Below are positions 1 through 5,613 of a stretch of 32,384 nucleotides of DNA, one piece after another (position 1 is the stretch's first letter; each line of letters starts with the position of its first letter). The translations under genes and the position numbers were made by a program. Origin of the DNA: Chlamydiales bacterium (GTDB lineage: Bacteria > Chlamydiota > Chlamydiia > Chlamydiales > JACRBE01). The notes beneath the pieces are model-generated. The model made no database searches and was not told the origin of the DNA. It saw only the letters and a program-made list of their open reading frames with translations. Where the stretch lies: positions 120,653 to 153,036 of the forward strand of contig JACRBE010000047.1 in assembly GCA_016213235.1 (NCBI GenBank). The letters run 5' to 3'.

Positions 1-123
1 GCCAAAAAAGCTGGTATTGGACGAGAAAGCCTCTATAAAACACTCTCAGAAAAAGGAAATCCTAAATGGCATACCCTTGTTTCATTGGTGATTGCTTTAG
101 GATTGAATTTACGATTGACTTAG
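1..123 (+). CDS. HigA-type (HI1420/COG3636-like) antitoxin, 3' part only
   Basis: An open frame enters from the window edge and stops with TAG at 121-123, giving the last 40 residues. It contains IGRESLYKTLSEKGNP followed by a short helix ending in ALGLNLRL. This is the helix-turn-helix core and typical end of the antidote proteins that partner RelE/HigB-like 'addiction module killer' toxins: DNA-binding repressors that neutralise the toxin and autoregulate the operon. The toxin gene normally lies immediately upstream and would be outside the window. A strong hairpin follows 9 bases after the stop. The family call rests on the C-terminal half only, so N-terminal intactness cannot be judged. 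Confidence 0.72.
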   Translation, partial: AKKAGIGRESLYKTLSEKGNPKWHTLVSLVIALGLNLRLT

Positions 124-132
124 AAACATAAA

Positions 133-163
133 GAAGCGCTTGGAAGAATATCGCAAGCGCTTC
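133..163. terminator. 10-bp hairpin between convergent genes
   Basis: GAAGCGCTTG (133-142) and CAAGCGCTTC (154-163) form a perfect 10-bp stem around an 11-base loop. It sits between the antitoxin stop and the stop of the convergent AbrB-domain gene. There is no long T run on either side (minus strand reads TTTATGTTTC), so it may be an inefficient bidirectional terminator. Confidence 0.6.
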
Positions 164-186
164 AATCTGCTTGATTTTATAAATTT

Positions 187-783
187 TTAATTCAAACTCG
201 AACTATAGAACTGCTCTGGACAACCAAGGGCTTTGGTTATATCTTGCATTTCTTTATCCATCTCCACCAGCCCAGGAGAGAATTTCAAACGTAAAGCAAG
301 TAATTCTTTGTAATATTCAGCAGAGTTCATCTCTTTTTTATATTTGTTATTTAAATTTTGAACCTCTTTTTGAAATTCCTGACTACCTAATGGTTTCATT
401 TCCTCTTGATATTTTTGCATTATTTTTCCGTATGCTTCTTGCAACTTTTGATAATTTTCTGTCCCAGGAACCCATTCTTTGAGCAATTCCATTGAATTTG
501 AGTCACTCTCCACTTTACTACAAAAATCACGTGTATTTTTTTTCACTATTTCCATCATTGGAGTGGATGAAGATGTCCAGGAAGTCGTTCGTTCATCAAT
601 ACTTTCAATTTCTGTCATCAAGACGTCTGTAGCTTTGATATTCTTTTCGGCTTTTATGATAAGAGTATCGCCTTCAATTCTTAACTTTACCACAGCTCCC
701 TCACTTATATCTAATAAAGCTAAAATGCAGCGATCCAAAATTAAAGCATTGCTATTTCCGTATTTTACTAATTTCTTAAGCAT
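187..783 (-). CDS. AbrB/MazE-type DNA-binding domain protein with long helical C-terminus
   Basis: 198 aa. Residues 1-46 have the swapped-hairpin AbrB/SpoVT/MazE pattern: KLVKYGNSNALILDR, then a hydrophobic stretch, GAVVKLRIEGDTLIIK. This fold binds operator DNA as a dimer and is typical of antitoxins and transition-state regulators. The remaining ~150 residues are charged and probably helical (EEMKPLGSQEFQKEVQNLNN), and I do not recognise them; classical MazE antitoxins are only about 80 aa, so this is a long fusion. The start is supported by a perfect AAGGAGG 5 bases upstream of ATG at 783. It is divergent from the DUF3800 gene across a 60-base gap that must hold both promoters. A regulator or antitoxin role is inferred from the N-terminal domain only. 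Confidence 0.7.
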   Translation of the reverse strand: MLKKLVKYGNSNALILDRCILALLDISEGAVVKLRIEGDTLIIKAEKNIKATDVLMTEIESIDERTTSWTSSSTPMMEIVKKNTRDFCSKVESDSNSMELLKEWVPGTENYQKLQEAYGKIMQKYQEEMKPLGSQEFQKEVQNLNNKYKKEMNSAEYYKELLALRLKFSPGLVEMDKEMQDITKALGCPEQFYSSSLN

Positions 784-843
784 GATTCCTCCTTAAATTT
801 TTCATTTCATAATATTTAACTTCGTACGAACATCGTATATCAA

Positions 844-1690
844 ATGTATATATATCGTAAACACAAAAGAAGCGAAATTAATTTTTCGGATTCTATGTGT
901 CTAGTAAATTATGGCAAGATCAGTAACGAATATAGTGATTATATTGTCTATGTTGATGAAAGCGGAGACCATAGTTTAACTTCAATTGATCAAAGTTATC
1001 CTGTGTTTGTTTTGACATTTTGTGTTTTCGAAAAAACCTATTATTCAGAAGTCATTGTCCCTGCTATTCGCAAGCTTAAATTCAAAATGTTTGGTCATGA
1101 TATGGTAGTTCTGCATGAGCATGATATTCGCAAAAAAAACAGGTGCTTTTAATCTGTTTGGGAAAGAAAAGAGAGAAAGCTTCTTTGATCAAATCAATAC
1201 GACGATTTCTCAAATGGAATTTACTCTAATATCGCGTGTGATAGACAAACTTGAGATCAACAAGCAAAATATCAAAGATTTACATATTTATCATTTAAGT
1301 ATGAAATTAGCTCTGGAAGAATTGTATTCTTTTTTGCAAGAAAAAGGACAAGCTAATCGATTAACTCACTTAGTTTGTGAAGCAAGAGGGACAACAGAAG
1401 ATAGGTCTTTAGAGATCGAATTTGCAAAGATTTGCAATGGAGATAATATTTATGAAAAAAAATTACCTTTTCAGATCATCATTGCCCATAAACAAACTAA
1501 TTCAGAAGGGTTGCAGCTAGCAGATTTAGCAGCAAGACCTGTGGGGCTTTCGATTGTTTATCCCGATCAATCCAATCGAGCGATGAAAATCCTCTCAAGA
1601 AAAATATATCAATATCAGGGATTAGACAGAGCAATAATAGGAAATATTGTATATCCTCCAAAAAGCGAAAAACCCCAAGGAACCCCTTGA
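844..1690 (+). pseudogene. DUF3800 protein, interrupted by a one-base frameshift in an A8 tract
   Basis: The first frame (844-1152) carries IVYVDESGDHSL, the acidic DESG motif that opens DUF3800 proteins. The second frame (running to 1690) carries GLQLADLAARPVG, the C-terminal Q-ADL motif of the same family. The two join exactly at eight A residues (1132-1139). With seven, the protein would read through as HDIRKKTGAFNLFGKE; with eight, the first frame ends at NRCF. The repaired product would be about 281 aa. DUF3800 proteins are of unknown function, predicted RNase H-like, and common in mobile and defence contexts. No clear ribosome-binding site precedes ATG 844; ATG 895 is an alternative. 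The cause could be true inactivation, a slippage-prone contingency tract, or a homopolymer sequencing error. Confidence 0.82.
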
Positions 1691-1779
1691 GGTAACACGC
1701 CGGCCAGGTAGTCCCAACCCACTTATATCCTGATATTATTCTATGGAAGATTTTTTTTCACTCACATTCATGAATTTTT

Positions 1780-1906
1780 ACGCATTTTTTCCGCATTTGA
1801 GAAAAAAGTTAACAGAAAAACAAACCAAAAATAGAAAAATTCCAGATACACTGTTTTGTGTGGAAGATATTCAGGGTTGTTCTGATGAGTTGCGTAAAAA
1901 ATGCGG
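1780..1906. repeat. Inverted pair of CGCATTTTTT-NCGCA arms, ~95 bp apart
   Basis: The left arm at 1780-1795 reads ACGCATTTTTTCCGCA; the right arm at 1891-1906 reads TGCGTAAAAAATGCGG. The right arm's reverse complement, CCGCATTTTTTACGCA, matches the left at 14 of 16 positions, and each arm is itself a direct repeat of NCGCA. Between them ACAC-6-GTGT, flanked by TTCC and GGAA, can form a smaller hairpin (about 1840-1867). Possible explanations are a MITE-like relic, a protein-binding pair, or a structured transcript. No function is assigned. Confidence 0.45.
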
Positions 1907-1934
1907 AAATTTTGTTTTAAAGAACCTAAAAACA

Positions 1935-1975
1935 TAAGAGCCTCTAATAGCAATTGCTTGTATCAGAGGCTCTTA
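1935..1975 (-). terminator. Rho-independent terminator, minus-strand orientation
   Basis: TAAGAGCCTCT (1935-1945) pairs perfectly with AGAGGCTCTTA (1965-1975), an 11-bp stem whose loop holds the palindrome GCAATTGC. On the minus strand the stem is followed by TGTTTTTAGG, a usable T tract. It therefore probably ends transcription of the DUF5677-like gene and the tiny frame downstream of it. Confidence 0.75.
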
Positions 1976-1980
1976 AAGAC

Positions 1981-2055
1981 TTATAAAGTGAACTCCAGAT
2001 ACTGGGTACACTTCGAACTTTTGACTGGATCGGCTTTAAGGATAAATTTTCGCAC
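1981..2055 (-). CDS. Possible 24-codon peptide or gene remnant
   Basis: On the minus strand a GTG at 2055, preceded by GAGG four bases upstream, opens 24 codons beginning RKFILKADPVKSS and ending at TAA five bases before the terminator stem. The composition looks protein-like rather than random, and it lies directly downstream of the DUF5677-like gene. It may be a short peptide or the tail of a deleted gene. I do not recognise it. Confidence 0.25.
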   Translation of the reverse strand: MRKFILKADPVKSSKCTQYLEFTL

Positions 2056-2092
2056 ATACCTCTAATACAACAAGCTAACAGGTCAAATTGGG

Positions 2093-2902
2093 TCAGTAGA
2101 TAATTTTTTGCATGATTTCACACCACGCCGTTGATTGGGGAAAATCGATCTTTTTCTTTTGAATCTGCTGATGTAAAAAACTTTTGATATCAGAATAGTT
2201 ATCAAAAAAATCAGCTTGTACGATTGGCTTTTCATAAGGGAAAAATCGTTCTGCCAGGTTGATATAGCCGAATATCAGAAAAAGTATCTTGTTTATCACA
2301 ACCTCAGCCAAAGTTTTATTAAAAGTTGGTAACAAAGAAAATGTGCTTGCAGAACTCATGGATGCATTTAGCCTTGGAAGGCTTGAACCAAAATTCTTAT
2401 GTTCGAATTTGGATAAGAAATGATAGGTAGTTTTTTGTGAATCTTTTCCAGCAACATATTCCCATGCTCTCTTGATCGTAACTTTCTGACCACTACTATC
2501 TTTTCCATCAGTCTCGTATGCAATAATCAGCTCTTTATGATCCAAAAGGTACTTGTATTTCACAAGACTTTCCAGAATTGATCTACAGCAGTTTAAAGAA
2601 TCGTGATACAACCCCTTTTCCATTAAAGCACTGCAACTGCGAAAAGACAAAGGAGCTTCATAGTATGTATCAAGAGCAAAAAGAACAAATCGATACTCGT
2701 CTGAGTTTTGATCTTCAGGCAAAGAGCATTTATAATAACGTAGCTCTAGCAAGACATCTATTGCCTGCCCTAGCCTAACAAACCACTTACCATAAGTTTT
2801 GTAAGTTTGTTCTTGGACTTTGCTTTCACTTAATAAAATATCTTTGTAAGTAGCATGTCTTTTCTGGTCTGGTGATTTTGAATTATCATCTGTCTGAGTC
2901 AT
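2093..2902 (-). CDS. DUF5677-like all-helical protein of unknown function
   Basis: 269 aa, soluble and mostly helical, no signal peptide. The central segment LNCCRSILESLVKYKYLL (about residues 106-123) resembles the conserved R-x-x-x-E helix of DUF5677-type proteins, which are scattered in accessory regions and have no established activity. The charged N-terminus (DDNSKSPDQKRH) suggests ATG 2902 is the start, although no clear Shine-Dalgarno is visible. The gene is followed by a tiny frame and a terminator. The family assignment is by pattern and moderately uncertain; what is clear is an intact, full-length open frame. Confidence 0.55.
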   Translation of the reverse strand: MTQTDDNSKSPDQKRHATYKDILLSESKVQEQTYKTYGKWFVRLGQAIDVLLELRYYKCSLPEDQNSDEYRFVLFALDTYYEAPLSFRSCSALMEKGLYHDSLNCCRSILESLVKYKYLLDHKELIIAYETDGKDSSGQKVTIKRAWEYVAGKDSQKTTYHFLSKFEHKNFGSSLPRLNASMSSASTFSLLPTFNKTLAEVVINKILFLIFGYINLAERFFPYEKPIVQADFFDNYSDIKSFLHQQIQKKKIDFPQSTAWCEIMQKIIY

Positions 2903-2977
2903 CTAAAACATTCTCTTAAGAAATCGACAGTTCATAATAGAACAGAGGAAGGATTTATAGCACTTAAAGCATCATTA

Positions 2978-3154
2978 TTAACTTAAAAAATCGCTGAAGT
3001 CAGGACTATATAATTTCAGAGCTTCTTCTTTCTTCCCTTGTTTCCAGCAGCAATCAGCCAAACCACGTTTATTGCCAAATTCTATTAACCCTTCATTAGA
3101 TTGTGCAAAAAGACATGAGCAAAAAACAATCAGAGAAAGAGTATAAAATTTCAT
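2978..3154 (-). CDS. 58-aa secreted protein with TPR-like core
   Basis: Starts at ATG 3154 with GAAGG seven bases upstream and ends at TAA 2978. Residues 1-17 form a short signal peptide (MKFYTLSLIVFCSCLFA, cleavage probably after the A). The mature part has one TPR/Sel1-like helical pair: LIEFGNKRGLADCCWKQGKK then EEALKLY. A single repeat is too little for a TPR fold, so it may be a truncated relic of a larger repeat protein or a small secreted peptide. Two adjacent cysteines in the mature region could form disulfides in the periplasm. It is divergent from the secreted-protein gene at 3226, sharing about 70 bases of promoter region. The good ribosome-binding site and signal peptide argue that it is expressed. 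Confidence 0.6.
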   Translation of the reverse strand: MKFYTLSLIVFCSCLFAQSNEGLIEFGNKRGLADCCWKQGKKEEALKLYSPDFSDFLS

Positions 3155-3225
3155 AGAAAAACCTTCGATAATATTTACAAATAATAACTAAGAAAGTAAT
3201 TTTGCACTTCTTTATGGATAGTGAC

Positions 3226-3513
3226 ATGAGAAGTTTTTTTTTGTTAAGTTTTATTATTTTTTCTTGTTCATGCTATGCTATTACGCAGTCAGAGCTTGAA
3301 CAGTGTGGTCAAGAAAAGTTGGAAAGTTCTTTTGAGCATATGGGAATAGGCCTTGTGGAAATTGGCTTTGGAGTTTTTGAATTTTCCAGAGGTGACCCTG
3401 TAGGAGGTGCGGTTAGTATTGGAGCTGGAGTAAAAGAATTAAGGGATTCTGTGAACGATTTTAATGAAGCAAAAGGTCTGTTCGAAAAATCTAGGGAGAT
3501 ATTTCATGATTAA
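3226..3513 (+). CDS. Small secreted glycine-rich protein, unrecognised
   Basis: 95 aa from ATG 3226. An in-frame ATG at 3214 and a TTG at 3202 are alternatives, but 3226 puts the signal peptide (MRSFFLLSFIIFSCSCYA) at the N-terminus. The mature part contains an evenly glycine-spaced hydrophobic stretch, MGIGLVEIGFGVFEF then GGAVSIGAGV, resembling glycine-zipper or membrane-inserting segments, followed by a charged helix ending FEKSREIFHD. It overlaps the next gene by 8 bases, so the pair is translationally coupled. No family recognised. The arrangement of a small gly-rich secreted peptide plus a small two-helix membrane protein is compatible with a toxin/immunity-like or envelope pair, but nothing in the sequence proves it. 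Confidence 0.55.
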   Translation: MRSFFLLSFIIFSCSCYAITQSELEQCGQEKLESSFEHMGIGLVEIGFGVFEFSRGDPVGGAVSIGAGVKELRDSVNDFNEAKGLFEKSREIFHD

Positions 3514-3685
3514 TTATTTTTTTATAGCTTTAAATCTGGCTCTATCCTGTTATTTTTTTTATAGGTTAAAGACTCAAAAACTAAATAAGGGACGTAACGG
3601 ATTCGGTGCAGGTGTTTTTTTAGTGGTCTTTATCTATCAAATGTCTCCCATTTTTGCTAGTTTTACTAAAAAACTATTTTTCTAA
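3506..3685 (+). CDS. 59-aa protein with two membrane helices
   Basis: Starts at ATG 3506, with a good AGGGAG seven bases upstream lying inside the preceding gene, and overlaps that gene's stop. The product has two hydrophobic segments (FFIALNLALSCYFFYRL and GAGVFLVVFIYQMSPIFA) joined by a short basic loop (KTQKLNKGRNG) and ends in KKLFF. It is probably a small inner-membrane hairpin protein. Too short and generic for family assignment; its meaning lies in its coupling to the secreted gly-rich protein. Confidence 0.55.
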   Translation: MINYFFIALNLALSCYFFYRLKTQKLNKGRNGFGAGVFLVVFIYQMSPIFASFTKKLFF

Positions 3686-3694
3686 AGTATTTTT

Positions 3695-3892
3695 ATGAAG
3701 ATCTTCTTTGGAAAGGAAAGTGACAAGATAATTCTGCTTCTTTTAAGCGGAGACAAATTCAGTCAAAAGAAAGATATCCAAATTCATAATGACGACATCG
3801 CACCTTCTATTAAAATGGGATTTTCTTTTGTAAATCGATGCCATATTTTTCCAACTCTTGTGTTTAGGAGTGTTTGGTTGGATGCTGGTTAA
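3695..3892 (+). pseudogene. Remnant of a HigB/RelE-like (COG3657) toxin gene
   Basis: The first 29 codons read KIFFGKESDKIILLL then SGDKFSQKKDI. This matches the C-terminal strand pair of 'addiction module killer' toxins, where a YR-x-Y-F strand and a GD segment lead to ILLL-x-GGDKSSQ-x-x-DI. The N-terminal ~65 residues of the normal ~100-aa toxin are missing, and after about position 3781 the frame runs into unrelated sequence. The partner antitoxin family is the one seen at the window start, but 3.6 kb away, so this is a separate decayed module. The rest of the interval up to the tRNA (to 4007) has no gene, only two short hairpins (about 3905-3921 and 3957-3972). Confidence 0.6.
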
Positions 3893-4007
3893 GATTCCTT
3901 TTCATTGCACCGCTGGTGCACCATTCGATCAAAAAGATGTCGTTACACTCGCACTTCAACCGTTTTTGGTTGTCCTTAAATATAACGACTCTAAAGAATT
4001 ATAAAAA

Positions 4008-4079
4008 CTCCGGATGCTTGATTCGAACAAGCGACCAACGGATTAACAGTCCGCTGCTCTACCGCTGAGCTAATCCGGA
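4008..4079 (-). tRNA. tRNA-Asn (anticodon GTT)
   Basis: On the minus strand a 72-nt cloverleaf is readable: acceptor TCCGGAT/ATCCGGA with discriminator G, D arm GCTC-AGCGGTA-GAGC, anticodon arm GCGGA-CTGTTAA-TCCGT with anticodon GTT, and T arm GCTTG-TTCGAAT-CAAGC. CCA is not encoded. Its 3' end points toward the accessory region at 1-4 kb, the geometry typical of integrase-targeted tRNA genes. Confidence 0.96.
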
Positions 4080-4136
4080 ATATGCGAAAATCTTACACTA
4101 AAACAATCTTTTGTTGCAATAAAGAATAGTCATTAT

Positions 4137-4571
4137 TTATTGCTTTGACAAGGCTTTAGCAAACAACTCGCAAATGCCTACTTGAACGGCACATTCTAAG
4201 GCTTTGCATGCTGTATAGATAGCTGTTCCAAGTGTACATAGCATATAGTATCCGGCATCTTCAGCATTATGAGGTGTGTTTTTAAACATGTCATATGCAA
4301 AAGCAAAAAAGAGCGATCCTAATGCAGATGTTCCAGTTGCTGCACATAGTCCGGAGAATAAAGTAACCTGGAATAAAGAAGCTCCTGCAAGAGCTGCTGC
4401 CGCTGCCGCGCCACCAGTAAATACGGAAGCCGCAATAAGCCCAAGTGTAAAAAGTACGACTAATGTAATTTTTGCATATTTTGCAGAATCATTTTGTCTT
4501 GAGACTGCTGTTGGTAGAACACCAGGTGCATTTGCCCCGTTTGTTGAATGAATGGCTAATGGAGAACTCAT
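4137..4571 (-). CDS. Small membrane protein with paired hydrophobic segments, Inc-like
   Basis: 144 aa. After a polar N-terminus (residues 1-33, no signal peptide) come two close hydrophobic segments, ITLVVLFTLGLIAASVF (about 35-51) and an Ala/Gly-rich stretch to about residue 92 (LFSGLCAATGTSALGSLFFA), then a mostly polar C-terminus with cysteines. This bilobed hydrophobic layout is the hallmark by which chlamydial inclusion-membrane proteins are predicted; sequence itself is not conserved in that class. AAGGTG eight bases before ATG 4571 supports the start. Inc-like is a structural inference, and an ordinary inner-membrane protein is equally possible. Confidence 0.55.
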   Translation of the reverse strand: MSSPLAIHSTNGANAPGVLPTAVSRQNDSAKYAKITLVVLFTLGLIAASVFTGGAAAAAALAGASLFQVTLFSGLCAATGTSALGSLFFAFAYDMFKNTPHNAEDAGYYMLCTLGTAIYTACKALECAVQVGICELFAKALSKQ

Positions 4572-4646
4572 AATTTCACCTTATTTTGTTTTAGTGAAAC
4601 TATTTTAGCAATTTTTAATTTTATTATTAATCTTTAAAATAATTAA

Positions 4647-5552
4647 TTATTCATTAAAAATTTTATTATTTAATTCTGTTGATAGTGCAAAGGATGCTAC
4701 ATGAATATCTGGGTTGTAATATCTCAACTTCCCGTCAAAAGTGCTTATTCTTTTTTTTAAACCATCCAGATTTAAATTATTTTTATAATCAAAGTCAGAA
4801 GAAAAACCAAAGGCGAAAGGTCCCCCTACATAAGTGGGTATAGAGGCTAAATAAAAGGTTACATGATGGAAAAAGGGGCTTCTTCTATTGAATATTTTTT
4901 TTAAATAATCGGGGTTAAGTTGAGGTACAGAGTCCATATTGACCATGATACCATTAGTTGTCAGACATTGTTTAACACTGTGATAAAAGGTTTGTGTAAA
5001 TAGCACCTGGCCTGGGCCTATTTCATCGGTAGTATCGCAAATAATAACATCGTATTTTTCTTTTGTTTGCGCTACGTAATCGGCGCCATCACAGATAATG
5101 ATTTTTAATCTTGGATCATCAAACGATCCATTGGATAAAGAGGGAAGATATTCCTTAGAAAAAGAGATGACACTTGGATCAATTTCAATTAAGTGTACTT
5201 CTTTCACTTCTTTGTGTTTTAGCGCCTCTCTAATGCTACCTCCATCTCCTCCCCCAATAACAAGCACTTTCTCTGGATTTGGATGAGAAAATAAAGGAAC
5301 ATGTACGATCATTTCATGATAAATATACTCATCATTTGTTGTGAGCTGGATAACGCCGTCTAAGGCAAGCACCCGTCCCCATTTGTTATTTTCAAAGATG
5401 ATTAAATCTTGCAACCCACTCTCATCCTTATAAATGAGGTGATCAATGGTAAAATATTGTCCCCAATTGGAATGCAACTGCTCATGATAGAGCTCTGTGG
5501 CGATGCTGGCAGTACAAGAAAGTAACATAAAAGGAAGTAGGGTGTGTTTCAT
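4647..5552 (-). CDS. speE: Spermidine synthase (polyamine aminopropyltransferase) with N-terminal export signal
   Basis: 301 aa. Transfers the aminopropyl group of decarboxylated SAM to putrescine. Landmarks: the N-terminal beta region (YHEQLHSNWGQYF, residues 22-34), IYHEM (77-81), the SAM-type loop VLVIGGGDGGSIREA (96-110), LIEIDPSVISF (121-131), and the catalytic region CDTTDEIGPGQVLFT (172-186), where Asp173 and Asp176 match the DSTDP motif; IPTYVGG follows. The core aligns from E. coli-like residue 1, yet 18 extra residues precede it: MKHTLLPFMLLSCTASIA, a short signal peptide (SIA cleavage) or prolipoprotein signal (LLSC). Start ATG 5552 has a good GGAGC site; a later ATG encodes only residue 9, so no clean cytosolic start is evident. 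No speD is present nearby. Confidence 0.9.
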   Translation of the reverse strand: MKHTLLPFMLLSCTASIATELYHEQLHSNWGQYFTIDHLIYKDESGLQDLIIFENNKWGRVLALDGVIQLTTNDEYIYHEMIVHVPLFSHPNPEKVLVIGGGDGGSIREALKHKEVKEVHLIEIDPSVISFSKEYLPSLSNGSFDDPRLKIIICDGADYVAQTKEKYDVIICDTTDEIGPGQVLFTQTFYHSVKQCLTTNGIMVNMDSVPQLNPDYLKKIFNRRSPFFHHVTFYLASIPTYVGGPFAFGFSSDFDYKNNLNLDGLKKRISTFDGKLRYYNPDIHVASFALSTELNNKIFNE

Positions 5553-5613
5553 AAAAGCTCCATTTTAGAGGTAAGAGGATATAATGGAGTAGCTTTTAAA
5601 TGAATCGGTTTTT

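Larger units (their letters stand above)
1691..2092. other. Non-coding interval downstream of DUF3800
   Basis: About 400 bases with no convincing protein gene. It begins with an imperfect hairpin overlapping the DUF3800 stop (CCCCAAGG 1673-1680 against CCTTGAGG 1685-1692), then a locally GC-rich patch (about 1693-1722) unlike the surrounding AT-rich DNA. Next come an inverted repeat pair around 1780-1906 and a strong terminator at 1935-1975. Open frames of about 60 codons occur on both strands at 1743-1953 but are low-complexity, overlap each other and lack ribosome-binding sites. Confidence 0.6.

Noticed and set aside
479..796. 105-aa plus-strand open frame
   Set aside because: Lies antisense within the AbrB-domain gene, whose start has a perfect Shine-Dalgarno and a recognisable domain; composition is that of a shadow frame.
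1743..1953. Opposed ~60-codon open frames in the interval after DUF3800
   Set aside because: They overlap each other on both strands, have low-complexity Phe/Lys content, lack ribosome-binding sites and contain the inverted repeat.
3874..4068. 64-aa plus-strand frame running into the tRNA
   Set aside because: Overlaps tRNA-Asn on the opposite strand and shows no protein features.
4276..4551. 91-aa plus-strand frame with Ala run
   Set aside because: Antisense shadow of the Inc-like gene; no start signal.
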